From the NCBI GenBank assembly GCA_016932815.1, contig JAFGCC010000005.1:1-50284 (forward strand): 50,284 nucleotides of DNA, read 5' to 3'. Below are positions 22,435-30,979 of the stretch, piece by piece. How positions within the stretch are numbered: the first letter of the stretch is position 1; each line of letters opens with the position of its first letter. The position numbers and the translations under genes were made by a program. The notes below the pieces were generated by a model. The model was not told the origin of the DNA, ran no database searches, and saw only the letters and a list, made by a program, of their open reading frames with translations. This DNA comes from Microcaldota archaeon (GTDB lineage: Archaea > Micrarchaeota > Micrarchaeia > Anstonellales > Bilamarchaeaceae).

Positions 22435-24543
22435 ATGAAATTCAGGCAGAAGGCCCCAGGCTTCGAGAGAGGGGGACTCTCCCGCAAGCCCCCAAAGTGC
22501 AGGTGGGCATCAAAGGTTGCGGCACTAGCATTCATGGGCATTATGCCCCTGCTCTCTAAAAACGCAAAAGCACAGGAGGACGTTCCCCTTCCGCCACGGA
22601 AGCCCCTGCCTGCAAAGGCGGACGCTCCCCTAGAAGGGCCCCCGGGGCCAAAAGTTATGGAAACGGGTTTGGAGTTTCCCTCGTGGATATTCGAAAATCC
22701 GCTGGATGCCGGGTGGGGAAAGCAGGAAAGTAAAAAAAGCGCAGGAGGCCCCCCCAAGAAAAAGAGGAAAGGCGGGGCTGGGCCTAAAGGCATTGGGAAA
22801 GGCGGCCAGGATGGCCCCACGCAGGAAAACGGGGGAACCCTAAAAGATGGCGGGGATGAGATTTTCGCCCCGTGCGGGATGCCTCAAAAAGAGAAAGAGG
22901 AGGAAAAAGAAGGGCCGGAGGAATCCGCTCCATCCAGGCCATACATGTACTCCTTCATATACGGCGATGGGGAGGAAGAGGGAAAAAAGCCAAAGGAACC
23001 CCCTGGGCACAGCCCGGAAGGCAAGGGAAAGCGCGCGGAAAGCGGCAAACCCCTGGACCTGGGGATGAACGTAGTCGGCAACGAAGCGGGGGAAGCTGCT
23101 TTCCTGCGGCTCGGATATTTAGACTCCCTCAAGCTGGATGCGGGAAGCCTCGCGTTCTGGAGCAACGAAGCCGCAATATACGGAAGGATTCTCGCAACCC
23201 CGCAAGCGGTCTCCGGGGGATTCAAGGCGAAATACTACGGGAGCTACGGATTCGTTTACAACATGCCATCATGGTTCTACAACTCCCACGCGGGGGCCAT
23301 GGGCTACGCATACCCCATTGGCAAGAACTCCACGCTCAGGATGGGGGGAATACTCGGAGGGGCGTTCTCGCTTCCGTGCAACGATGACCTTTACATGAAC
23401 CTCGCCCTGGGAATGTCGCTGGAGATTGCAAAGAAGGTTCTGCTCTACTTCATGCCTACTGCATACATGAACACGGACGTCCCGATGGCCAATAGCTACA
23501 TCTGGTGCTTCAAGCCGAAACTAGACCGGGTGGAACTGGGATTGCAGGTTTCCCCGGAAGGGATGCCATCCGTTGCGGCGTTTGCGAAAATAGGCTGGAT
23601 AGGTTTCGATTACGGGATATCCAATGAATACGGGCTGAGGGCAACGCATGATTTTATGATAAAAAACGGGGGAACGAATCCGAAAATCGGAATCTGGGGC
23701 TCCGCCGGGATAACCCAATGGTCCCCCCAGGCGTGGAACGGGACTGTTGACCCCGCGGTGAGTGCGGGGATTACGCTCTCGTTCATGGGTGCGGCGGTAA
23801 AATCCACCAACAGCATCGACCTCTCCAGGATGCAGGAAGCGAAAACCGGGAAGTCATCAATCAACTTCTTGTACGCAACCGACATAGCCGGGATACGGCA
23901 GCAGATACTTGATTCCGAAAGCTTTGATGAATTCGCAACTTCGCGGGGAGAACGGTCAGCCGAAGACACCCTTACCCGGGCAAGATACCTGGGAGAACTG
24001 CTGCGCGAGGACGTTTTTATCCGGAGTTCATCCGAAGGCAGGCCTGACTGGAACTTCTTTAGCTACAAAACGCGTGAAGCTGCGCAGGTGAGCAACGAGG
24101 ACACGTTCCAATTCCTCAGAAAGTACCTAAAGTGGGAGGAAATCCATGGGGAAGAGGAGATTCCCCCCAAGTACCTGCGGGAAGGGATAGCGGTCTGCTC
24201 GGGAATCCACTGGCTCGTCGCGGACTTCCTGCGCAAAAACGGCATAGACGCGATTGTCGTGGGGGTAAACGGGAAGCGCGAACCGCACCTGATAGTTGCC
24301 GCAAGGCTCCCTGGCAGGATTGTGCTGCTAGATTACGGGGTACGCTACGACACCAGGGGAACCCTGGGCGAGGCCCTCCGTTTCTACGGGGAGACGAGCG
24401 GGACGTACAAGCTCAACGCCACCCTATCGGGGCCAAGCGGGTACATCGGAACGTACGTTACCCCTGAAGGAAGGCTGGTGCACAAGGCTTTCGGGCTTGA
24501 AAACCCGGAACTATTCAAGAAGGACTTCCTCGGAGTAAAATGA
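22435..24543 (+). CDS. Secreted beta-strand-rich protein with C-terminal transglutaminase-like domain
   Basis: A 702-residue exported protein. Residues 1-47 include a signal (KVAALAFMGIMPLLSKNAKA). Residues about 50-205 are Pro/Lys/Gly/Glu-rich and disordered. Residues about 210-470 are dense in alternating aromatic/small-residue strands (YGSYGFVYNMPSWFYNSHAG, GYAYPIGKNSTLRMGGILGG), resembling a beta-barrel or beta-solenoid. The C-terminal part (about 560-660) carries a transglutaminase-like triad: Cys588 in AVCSGIHW, His618 in EPHLIVAA, Asp633 in LLDYG. Start ATG 22435 is preferred; TTTATATTAAC near 22397 may be its TATA box. Known transglutaminase-like domains are proteases, cross-linkers or amidases; role here unknown. 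Confidence 0.75.
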   Translation: MKFRQKAPGFERGGLSRKPPKCRWASKVAALAFMGIMPLLSKNAKAQEDVPLPPRKPLPAKADAPLEGPPGPKVMETGLEFPSWIFENPLDAGWGKQESKKSAGGPPKKKRKGGAGPKGIGKGGQDGPTQENGGTLKDGGDEIFAPCGMPQKEKEEEKEGPEESAPSRPYMYSFIYGDGEEEGKKPKEPPGHSPEGKGKRAESGKPLDLGMNVVGNEAGEAAFLRLGYLDSLKLDAGSLAFWSNEAAIYGRILATPQAVSGGFKAKYYGSYGFVYNMPSWFYNSHAGAMGYAYPIGKNSTLRMGGILGGAFSLPCNDDLYMNLALGMSLEIAKKVLLYFMPTAYMNTDVPMANSYIWCFKPKLDRVELGLQVSPEGMPSVAAFAKIGWIGFDYGISNEYGLRATHDFMIKNGGTNPKIGIWGSAGITQWSPQAWNGTVDPAVSAGITLSFMGAAVKSTNSIDLSRMQEAKTGKSSINFLYATDIAGIRQQILDSESFDEFATSRGERSAEDTLTRARYLGELLREDVFIRSSSEGRPDWNFFSYKTREAAQVSNEDTFQFLRKYLKWEEIHGEEEIPPKYLREGIAVCSGIHWLVADFLRKNGIDAIVVGVNGKREPHLIVAARLPGRIVLLDYGVRYDTRGTLGEALRFYGETSGTYKLNATLSGPSGYIGTYVTPEGRLVHKAFGLENPELFKKDFLGVK

Positions 24544-24609
24544 GGTGGGCGCTCCGCTTTGTGCATGCCGCACATCATGCATATAAACAGTGCATGAGAG
24601 CGCATCCGC

Positions 24610-25113
24610 ATGGGAGAGCCAAAAACCGCAGCCTTTGCAGCGGGATGCTTCTGGGGAGTCGAATCCGCTTTCATGAAGATTGGTGGGGTAGTGGAAACCG
24701 AAGTTGGGTACATGGGCGGGCACACCGAAAACCCAACTTATGATGATGTGTGCGGGGGGGATACCGGGCACGCGGAAACCGTGCGCATAAAATACGACCC
24801 GGAAAAAGTAAGCTATGCTAGGCTCCTTGAAGAATTCTGGGCCATGCACGACCCGACTACCCCAAACAGGCAGGGGCCGGATTTCGGGAACCAGTACCGC
24901 TCGGTTATTTTCTATTATACTCCTGAACAAAAGGGGCTTGCAGAAGAATCCAAAAAGAAAATGAATGCCCAGAAGTTTGGGGGGAAGATAACCACGCAGA
25001 TTCTGGAAGCTGGCGAATTTTACCGGGCCGAAGAATACCACCAGAAATACTGCCAAAAGCACAAGGGAATCTTCTGCGGGATAGATCTTCCCTTGGCTGG
25101 GAAGGGCAAATAG
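24610..25113 (+). CDS. msrA: Peptide methionine-S-sulfoxide reductase
   Basis: A 167-residue enzyme that repairs oxidised methionine. The catalytic motif GCFWGVE (Cys13) is followed by TEVGYMGGHTENPTYDDVC, HAETVRIKYDP, FWAMHDPTTPNRQGPDFGNQYRS and FYRAEEYHQKYCQKH, all hallmarks of MsrA. A second cysteine for resolving the sulfenic acid lies in the QKYCQKHKGIFCG tail. ATATAAAC is centred 25 nt before the ATG, so the message is leaderless. It follows the transglutaminase-like gene by 66 nt. Gene presence suggests exposure to oxidants. Confidence 0.97.
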   Translation: MGEPKTAAFAAGCFWGVESAFMKIGGVVETEVGYMGGHTENPTYDDVCGGDTGHAETVRIKYDPEKVSYARLLEEFWAMHDPTTPNRQGPDFGNQYRSVIFYYTPEQKGLAEESKKKMNAQKFGGKITTQILEAGEFYRAEEYHQKYCQKHKGIFCGIDLPLAGKGK

Positions 25114-25127
25114 GGGAAGCGGAAAGA

Positions 25128-26333
25128 TTACCTTTTGCTCCTGCGCACCCTCCCGCTCCATTGCGGGTTGCGCTTCTTCCTGCGCCCCGGGCGGGATTCC
25201 TCCCTCCTCTCAGAATAGCTTTTCTGCTTGTTCGGGTCGTTTCTTCCCTGCTTGCCCTTTCTCCCCATGCGGGCCGGGAACCTGCGCGGCGGGGGAGCAT
25301 CGTCCGAAACGAAAGTGATTACTTTTCCTTCTGCGCCCATCCTTCCGGTGCGCCCGATGCGGTGCAGGTGGGTTTCCTTGTTTTCCGCCTCATCAAAATT
25401 GACTATGAGGTCCACGTTTTCCACGTGCAGGCCGCGCGCTGCAACGTTGGTTGCAACGAGGATTGAAATTGTGTTGTCGCGGAAGCGCGAGATTACTTTT
25501 GTCCTCTGCGACTGCTCCATGTTCCCTTGCAGCATCCCCACCCATTCAAAACCCCTGCGCTCCAGCTTGGACTTGATGCGCATTACGCCCATCTTGGTGC
25601 GCGCAAAAATCAGCGCTTTAACCCCAGGGTGGGCGCGCAGGATTTCGGCTAGTTTCCCCATCTTTTCCTCTTTGGGGAGTTCAATGCGCTCCTCTTCTAT
25701 TGTGGAAACCGCACCCTTTTCCCCAACCTCAATTGTTTGGGGATTCTCCATGTGCCGCTGGATTATCTGGCGGACCTTGTTGTCTATTGTCGCAGAAAAC
25801 AGTAGAGTAAGCCTGAATTTCGGGAGCTCGCCCATTATCTCAAAAACATCCTTCTGGAAGCCCAAATCCAGCATGTGGTCGGCTTCGTCCAGGACGATTG
25901 CGTTGAACTTGCGCAAATTTACTTCCCTCCTTGAAGCCAAGTCCAGGAGCCTCCCCGGGGTTGCAACTAGTATGTCATAGCCCCTCTGGAGCCCCTTTAT
26001 CTGGAGCCTTATGTTTGCCCCTCCATAGACCGCTGCGACTTCTATTTCGTGCCTCCTACCCAGCCTATCTAGCTCATCTGCAACCTGCATTGCAAGCTCG
26101 CGGGTGGGAACGAGTATTAGCGCTTTTGAGGTGTTTCCCGAGGCTATGCGCTCAATTATCCCGATTCCGAATGCTGCGGTTTTGCCTGTTCCCGTCTGGC
26201 TGCGCACAATCAGGTTCTCGCTGGCGATTATCCTGGGGATTGCCTTTTCCTGGACTTCCGTTGGGCTAACATACCCCATCTCCCCTATTGCCTTGAGAGT
26301 CTTTCCTGAGAGCTTTAGTTCGCTGAATTTCAT
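25128..26333 (-). CDS. DEAD-box RNA helicase
   Basis: A 401-residue ATP-dependent RNA helicase. Q motif MGYVSPTEVQEKAIP, motif I SQTGTGKTAAFG, PTRELA, TPGRLLD, motif II DEADHMLDLGF, SAT, and motif VI HRIGRTGRMG are all present. The tail after about residue 350 is strongly basic (RRFPARMGRKGKQ, SGRVRRSKR), as in RNA-binding extensions. It resembles RhlE/DeaD-type proteins; a second, longer helicase with the same core is at 42910-44259. Start: GTATAC is about 30 nt from the ATG. It is convergent to msrA. Confidence 0.95.
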   Translation of the reverse strand: MKFSELKLSGKTLKAIGEMGYVSPTEVQEKAIPRIIASENLIVRSQTGTGKTAAFGIGIIERIASGNTSKALILVPTRELAMQVADELDRLGRRHEIEVAAVYGGANIRLQIKGLQRGYDILVATPGRLLDLASRREVNLRKFNAIVLDEADHMLDLGFQKDVFEIMGELPKFRLTLLFSATIDNKVRQIIQRHMENPQTIEVGEKGAVSTIEEERIELPKEEKMGKLAEILRAHPGVKALIFARTKMGVMRIKSKLERRGFEWVGMLQGNMEQSQRTKVISRFRDNTISILVATNVAARGLHVENVDLIVNFDEAENKETHLHRIGRTGRMGAEGKVITFVSDDAPPPRRFPARMGRKGKQGRNDPNKQKSYSERREESRPGRRKKRNPQWSGRVRRSKR

Positions 26334-26428
26334 TATTACACTTCTTTTTCCGCTTCTGTATACTTAGATATAGCCGCGCGCGCATTCTTTAACCCATATG
26401 CCATAGCGGTTATTGCCGGGGTTTGCGC

Positions 26429-27379
26429 TCAGAGGAGGATATTGAACATGATTCCGGTGGCGATTATGGAAATTGCGAGGATTGCCGCAAAAATCATGAT
26501 TAGTTTTGGCTTTAGCACCCTGCGCAGGATTATCATTTCCGGAAGGGAGAGCGCGGTAACGCTCATCATGAATGCAAGCGCGGTCCCAAGGGAAACGCCT
26601 TTTTCCATGAGCGCGCTTACCAGGGGAACGGTTCCAGCCGCGTTGGAGTAAAGGGGGATGCCCAGTATGACGGCGATTGGGACTGCGAGGAGGTTATCCC
26701 CTCCGGCAACCGAGGCTAGTGCATCTTCTGGCACAAAGCCGTGTATGAAAGAGCCTGCGCCTATCCCGATTATGAGGTATGGGGCGATTTCGCGGGTAAT
26801 TCCAATTGTCTGGGATTTTGCAAATGATATGCGAGATTCCCATCCGGTTTCGGATTCCTTCTCTTCTTTCTTTGGCGCGTGCAGGAAGGAAACCACTTCC
26901 CCTTCCAGGCCCATCCTCCCTATTAGCAGCCCTGCGCATACCGAGATTATGAGGCCGCTAAGGACATAGAGCAGGGTTGCCTCCCAGCCGAAAAGCCCTA
27001 AGAGGAGCGCCAATGCGACTTCGTTTATGAGGGGAGCTGAAATTAAGAAGGAGAAAGTTATTCCCAATGGAACCCCGGATTCCAGGAACCCAAGGAATAG
27101 CGGGACTGCGGAGCATGAGCAGAAGGGCGTGGGAATCCCAAGGAGTGCTGCAAGGAGGTTGCCGAATCCCTCCCTTTTGTCCCCAAGGAGCCTGCGCACT
27201 TTCTGAGGGGTTATGAACGTGCGCAAAATAGAGATTGCGAAAATCACGGCGAGCAGGAGCAGGAAGACCTTTATCGTATCGTAGATGAAGAAATTTGCGG
27301 CTTCGGCAAGTGGGCTGCCAGCTTCAAGATGCAGAATCTCATATACTGCCCAAGATGCGAAATCCTCAAGCACTCCCAT
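26429..27379 (-). CDS. Permease of the DUF318/ArsP (PF03773) family
   Basis: A 316-residue protein with about eight hydrophobic membrane segments (for example VFLLLLAVIFAISIL, ALALLLGLFGWEATLLYVL, LLAVPIAVILGIPLYSNAAG). The family signature TPFCSCSAVPLFLGF (a P-x-C-x-C motif) and the C-terminal repeat of the same fold (GTVPLVSALMEKGVSLGTAL) identify the SO_0444/ArsP type, linked in some bacteria to organoarsenical export, but the substrate here cannot be read. Start ATG 27379 is preferred: GGTTTAAAG is centred 25 nt upstream. A hydrophilic loop with KKEEKESETGW lies in the middle. Confidence 0.85.
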   Translation of the reverse strand: MGVLEDFASWAVYEILHLEAGSPLAEAANFFIYDTIKVFLLLLAVIFAISILRTFITPQKVRRLLGDKREGFGNLLAALLGIPTPFCSCSAVPLFLGFLESGVPLGITFSFLISAPLINEVALALLLGLFGWEATLLYVLSGLIISVCAGLLIGRMGLEGEVVSFLHAPKKEEKESETGWESRISFAKSQTIGITREIAPYLIIGIGAGSFIHGFVPEDALASVAGGDNLLAVPIAVILGIPLYSNAAGTVPLVSALMEKGVSLGTALAFMMSVTALSLPEMIILRRVLKPKLIMIFAAILAISIIATGIMFNILL

Positions 27380-27461
27380 GGGGAAGTTAAGGGGGCGGGG
27401 CTTTAAACCACTTGCGCAGGGCACAGGAGGGATTAAATATCTGGAAAACGATTAGGAGTTC

Positions 27462-28145
27462 ATGGGAAAATTCAGTGCCGTCCTCTTTGATTTGGACAAT
27501 ACGCTGCTCAATTTCTGGGAATTCAAGCAGGAGGCGGGGAAGGCTGCCGCAAAGGCAATGGCAGAGTGCGGGCTTCCCGATAAGGAGGAGAACATATACA
27601 AGCGCATTTTCGAAGTGTACGATGAATACGGGGTGGAATACCAGAAAACCTTCTACCGCGTCGTGCACTCTTACGGGCTGGAAACCGGGCAATCCGAGAG
27701 AATCCAGCAGGCGGCAATCGTTGCGTATTTGCGGGAGAAATTCAGGGTGCTAAGGCCGTATCCGCGCGTAAAGGAGATTTTGAGGAAGATAAAGAAGGTG
27801 GCGAAAATCGGCATAGTTACGGATGCCCCGCGCAACAAGGCATGGATGAGGCTCGTTTTGTCCGGGCTTGATTCCGAATTCGAAACGGTTGTTACCGTGG
27901 ATGATACGAAAGTGCAGAAGCCGCACAGGGCGCCTTTTGAGAGTGCCTTGCGCAGGCTCAGGGTGGACGCAAAAGACGTGCTTTTCGTTGGGGACAACAA
28001 CGACAGGGACATGGTGGGCGCAAAGAACCTGGGGATGAAAGTGTGCTTAGCCAAATACGGGGAGCAGCTTCCGAGAACAAGGCACGTGGAATTGGATTAT
28101 GAGATTTCGGACTTCGGGGAACTCCTAAAGATAATAGAAGAATGA
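27462..28145 (+). CDS. HAD-superfamily hydrolase (phosphatase-like)
   Basis: A 227-residue HAD-type enzyme. Motif I VLFDLDNTLLNF gives the nucleophile Asp10 and general acid Asp12; motif II IVTDAPRNKAW; motif III KPHRAPF; motif IV VGDNNDRDMVGAKN. The helical cap between residues 15 and 95 is the C1 type. Likely a small-molecule phosphatase of the phosphoglycolate-phosphatase/YjjG kind; the exact substrate is unknown. TTAAATATC centred 26 nt upstream makes it leaderless. It is divergent from the permease, sharing an 82-bp intergenic region. Confidence 0.9.
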   Translation: MGKFSAVLFDLDNTLLNFWEFKQEAGKAAAKAMAECGLPDKEENIYKRIFEVYDEYGVEYQKTFYRVVHSYGLETGQSERIQQAAIVAYLREKFRVLRPYPRVKEILRKIKKVAKIGIVTDAPRNKAWMRLVLSGLDSEFETVVTVDDTKVQKPHRAPFESALRRLRVDAKDVLFVGDNNDRDMVGAKNLGMKVCLAKYGEQLPRTRHVELDYEISDFGELLKIIEE

Positions 28146-28243
28146 GGGATGAGGGCGCATCCGGAATTGCCCCGGATTGCGAATTTTAAAGCGGCAGGAG
28201 GCGCCGGAGGAACTCTGCTTCCAGGCAAAGGGTTTTAAATCAT

Positions 28244-28261
28244 TATGAATATATATTCATA
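28244..28261. promoter_or_regulatory. 18-bp perfect palindrome between TATA box and DUF134 start
   Basis: TATGAATATATATTCATA is a perfect inverted repeat. It lies just downstream of a TTTTAAAT box (centre about 28236) and ends 2 bp before the ATG at 28263, so a bound protein would block transcription initiation. The gene product is itself a DNA-binding type, so autoregulation is plausible. Confidence 0.65.
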
Positions 28262-28262
28262 T

Positions 28263-28742
28263 ATGCCAGGAGGATTTGGAAGGGGCATGGGCCCAGGAAG
28301 AGGAAGGGGAATGCGATGCCGGAGAGTCTGGAGGGAACCGGAATTCTCCAGCTTTGCCCCGGTAGGCGCAAAAGGAACCGAAACGGTTACCCTCAGCGTG
28401 GACGAGTTTGAGGCAATAAGGCTCAAGGACAAAGAAGGGCTTGAGCAAAAAGAGGCAGGGGAGAAGATGGGGGTTTCCCAGCCAACGTTCCATCGGATAC
28501 TTGAGTCTGCGAGGAAAAAAATCGCGGACGCAATCGTAGACGGGAAAAGAATAAACATAGAAGGAGGTGAATACATGGCAGAAGAAAAAGGAATACCCAA
28601 ACGCGACGGCTCCGGAAAGGGAACCCGTGCAAACCGCGGGCGCGGCGGATGCAACCCGCCAGAAGACCGCGGGATGAATGCTCCCTGCGGAAGGCGCAGG
28701 GGGGCAGGGCGCGGAATGGGCAGGGGAAGAGGAAGAATGTAG
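28263..28742 (+). CDS. DUF134 family DNA-binding protein
   Basis: A 159-residue protein. The start is rich in Gly/Arg/Pro (PGGFGRGMGPGRGRG), then RRVWREPEFSSFAP, the HTH-type core LSVDEFEAIRLKDKEGLEQKEAGEKMGVSQPTFHRIL (read in pieces: SVDEFEAIRLKD, EQKEAGEKMGVSQPTF) and a long Gly/Arg/Cys-rich tail. This is the DUF134/UPF0251 architecture of archaea and bacteria, a proposed transcription factor. The tail is longer than usual. The ATG at 28263 fits a TTTTAAAT box 26 nt upstream and follows a palindrome that could be its operator. An in-frame ATG inside the palindrome (28245) is less likely. Confidence 0.9.
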   Translation: MPGGFGRGMGPGRGRGMRCRRVWREPEFSSFAPVGAKGTETVTLSVDEFEAIRLKDKEGLEQKEAGEKMGVSQPTFHRILESARKKIADAIVDGKRINIEGGEYMAEEKGIPKRDGSGKGTRANRGRGGCNPPEDRGMNAPCGRRRGAGRGMGRGRGRM

Positions 28743-28751
28743 GCTAAACGC

Positions 28752-29510
28752 CTACTTCTTTTTCCCGGCAAAGAGCGCGTATCCGGTATACTCCATGAAT
28801 TTGCCGGAGGCTTTTGCGCCCTCCAAAGCCACTTCAAAGTACCTTGGTTTCCAGATGTATTGGCTAAGGAGGAGGAACCAGGCGTTGAGCATCCTCCTTA
28901 TCCCCAGCAGTTTTATCCTCTCAATTAGCTCCGGTATTACCCTGACCTTGAAAGCCTCATGCGCTATATCGGAGATTCCCGCCCCCTCAAAGAGGGAGAG
29001 CCACTCTTTTTCGGCAAGGATTGTGCTCCCGAATGTCTTGAAATAGGATATCACTTCGGGAGTGGGCTCTTTTGACCAGGCCGCTTCGTTTATGCATATG
29101 TGCCCTCCCTTTTTCACAACGCGCATGAATTCGCGCAGCGCAGCCTCCTTGTCCGGGATAAAAGAGAGCACGGATTCGCAGACTACCGCATCAAAAGTGC
29201 CATCCTCAAACGGGAGCTTCTGCGCATCCGCAACCCTGAATTCCACAAGCGAGGATGCCCCTTCCATTTCCGCATTCTTCTTCGCCCACTCAATCATGCG
29301 GGGGGAGATGTCCACCCCCACAACCCTGCATCCGTATTTTTTCGCAATCTGGGAAGGGCCAAGGCCTATTCCGCACCCTACGTCCAGGACGTAGTCCCCC
29401 TTCTTTATACTACACATTGAGTAGAGTTTCAGGGATGCTGCAAGGCCCCCCATGTGCTTGGTTATCCCCAGGTCCGCCTGCGTCGCAAGGTAATCTACGG
29501 ATTTTGGCAT
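28752..29510 (-). CDS. SAM-dependent methyltransferase (class I, UbiE/sterol-like)
   Basis: A 252-residue enzyme of the Rossmann-fold methyltransferase type. Motif I VLDVGCGIGLGPSQIA (about 40-55), the acidic strand end VVGVDISPRMIEWA, VADAQKLPFEDGTFDAVVCESVLSF, and VVKKGGHICINE follow the UbiE/Coq5 order. A C-terminal helical cap (IPELIERIKLLGIRRM) and WKPRYFEVALEGAKASG resemble sterol/small lipid methyltransferases. Substrate unknown. A TTAATTATT box is centred 27 nt upstream. It is convergent with the DUF134 gene. Confidence 0.9.
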   Translation of the reverse strand: MPKSVDYLATQADLGITKHMGGLAASLKLYSMCSIKKGDYVLDVGCGIGLGPSQIAKKYGCRVVGVDISPRMIEWAKKNAEMEGASSLVEFRVADAQKLPFEDGTFDAVVCESVLSFIPDKEAALREFMRVVKKGGHICINEAAWSKEPTPEVISYFKTFGSTILAEKEWLSLFEGAGISDIAHEAFKVRVIPELIERIKLLGIRRMLNAWFLLLSQYIWKPRYFEVALEGAKASGKFMEYTGYALFAGKKK

Positions 29511-29537
29511 GTTAAGGGCATGGAAGCCAAGGAATAA

Positions 29538-30032
29538 TTAACTATTCCTTCCGGAGAAGTCGGGGCGCATGCGGTAGCGCACATACGATATTTCCTTTAG
29601 CAAAGGAAGGCTCAGGAGCCCAAAGGGGAGCGAGAACACTATTGCGAAAACCAGGAGCTTGGAGGACACGCTCCGTATCCTCCCCACGCTTACAGACAAG
29701 ATTGCAAGGAGGATTGAGAAAACGAGCGCTGCGGTGAATAGTGCGGTGGGAAGGGCTGCGAGGATTCCCCCCACAAGATAGATTGGGTAGGTTATCACAA
29801 AACCAAGGAGGGAGGTGCATAGCACGTTGAGGAATGCCAGCTTGCGCTCCCCGCCCGCTTTCCTTGCGAGTGCGGAGAGCACTCTTCCGGGTACGGAATC
29901 GGATGCGTCGGAAACCTTCTCGCTTAGCAGCAAATCAAAATCCATTTCCCATTTCCTCTTCTGCATCCGCAGCAGGCTGCGGGCTCTGGGATTGATTGGA
30001 GGTGCCTGCTTAAAAAGGGCGTGGATTGCCAT
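29538..30032 (-). CDS. Hypothetical membrane protein, 164 aa
   Basis: Three or four hydrophobic segments after residue 65: LAFLNVLCTSLLGFVITYP, YLVGGILAALPTALFTAALV, FSILLAILSVSVG and KLLVFAIVFSLPFGLLSLPL. The N-terminal 60 residues are soluble and basic (RARSLLRMQKRKWEMDFD). The ATG at 30032 follows the TAA of the upstream gene by one base, so it is translated from the same message. A longer frame upstream overlaps the preceding gene and is not needed. Function unknown. Confidence 0.65.
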   Translation of the reverse strand: MAIHALFKQAPPINPRARSLLRMQKRKWEMDFDLLLSEKVSDASDSVPGRVLSALARKAGGERKLAFLNVLCTSLLGFVITYPIYLVGGILAALPTALFTAALVFSILLAILSVSVGRIRSVSSKLLVFAIVFSLPFGLLSLPLLKEISYVRYRMRPDFSGRNS

Positions 30033-30033
30033 G

Positions 30034-30903
30034 TTATTTGCTGTCCATCCCAAAGAAATTGGAAACTGCCTCCAGAACGCCCCTGGACCACTCGTCTTTG
30101 GTTGTTCCGACATGCTGGGCCCAGTAGGGCACTTCGAATTTTACGCCAAGCACCCCATTTAGGATGTTGGTGAGGAGCGATTCGTGCGAATCCGAACTAA
30201 GGTAAGTGGGGAATACGAGCACCGCGCCCTCGCCCTCTTCGGAGTGCCGCAGGGAGGCAACGAATGCGGGATGCGAGCTAACGGATTCTATCTCGCGCGA
30301 GTAAACTTCGAATTCGGAAGCGGCGTGGAGGAGTGCATCAATCCCGCTTGAGAAGCTTATGGATTCAAGCTCCGAGACCAGGCCAAAGAAGCGGGTTGTA
30401 GCCTGGGCAGGATTTACCCCGGATAGGCAATCGTGCGAATCGCGCATGGCCTTTAGCGCTTTTGCAGCAGGGTTGCCCAGGGCCTGCGTGGGCATTCCGG
30501 CAAGCTTGACTTCCACAAAGCGCGTCAGGACGCTTAGGGTTGCCAATGCTTCGGGGGTGAACCCGAGTGCTATTAACTGCTTGTAGTGGTTGTTGCGGGA
30601 TTCATCCATAAAGGAGATTGCCGCCTCATCCGGGAATCCCGCGTATGCGATTAGGGGGTAATCCGTGCCTCCAAAGGGGCGCGGGTAAATCATGCTTTTA
30701 GGGCAGTTTATTATTAGCCTTTTTGCGCTTAGGGCGCGGCGCTTGAATTTTTCTACTTCCTTGCTCGGCTCCTCCACGTGGGGGAGCCTGCAGGCATTTA
30801 CGTAAATAGCCTCCATCCTGGGCTTGTTCTTCAATATAAGGTATCTGGGATGCCCATCTATGGGATTTGCGAATGGAGGTTGCGATTGGCGGGCCTCTGC
30901 CAT
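30034..30903 (-). CDS. Hypothetical protein, 289 aa
   Basis: No family recognised. A soluble mixed protein with MEAIYVNACRLPHVEEPSKE, SAKRLIINCPKSMIYPRP, SGIDALLHAASEFEVYSREIE and a hydrophobic AVLVFPTYLSSDS strand. A clean TTTATAAAC box is centred 28 nt before the ATG. It heads a two-gene operon with the small membrane protein gene. It starts close to the translation-factor-like gene but on its own promoter. The Gly/Ser/Asp pattern does not match a known enzyme fold. Confidence 0.65.
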   Translation of the reverse strand: MAEARQSQPPFANPIDGHPRYLILKNKPRMEAIYVNACRLPHVEEPSKEVEKFKRRALSAKRLIINCPKSMIYPRPFGGTDYPLIAYAGFPDEAAISFMDESRNNHYKQLIALGFTPEALATLSVLTRFVEVKLAGMPTQALGNPAAKALKAMRDSHDCLSGVNPAQATTRFFGLVSELESISFSSGIDALLHAASEFEVYSREIESVSSHPAFVASLRHSEEGEGAVLVFPTYLSSDSHESLLTNILNGVLGVKFEVPYWAQHVGTTKDEWSRGVLEAVSNFFGMDSK

Positions 30904-30979
30904 GCGTATAGATATGCCATGGAGGGTTTATAAACAATTTGGCAGGAAGGGGAAAAACGTGGGTGTGGGGGGCACTTCT

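Noticed and set aside
22872-23387. A 171-codon Arg/Gly-rich ORF inside the transglutaminase-like gene
   Set aside because: It is an out-of-frame reading of the Lys/Glu/Gly-rich linker and beta region; the long main frame has a signal peptide and catalytic motifs.
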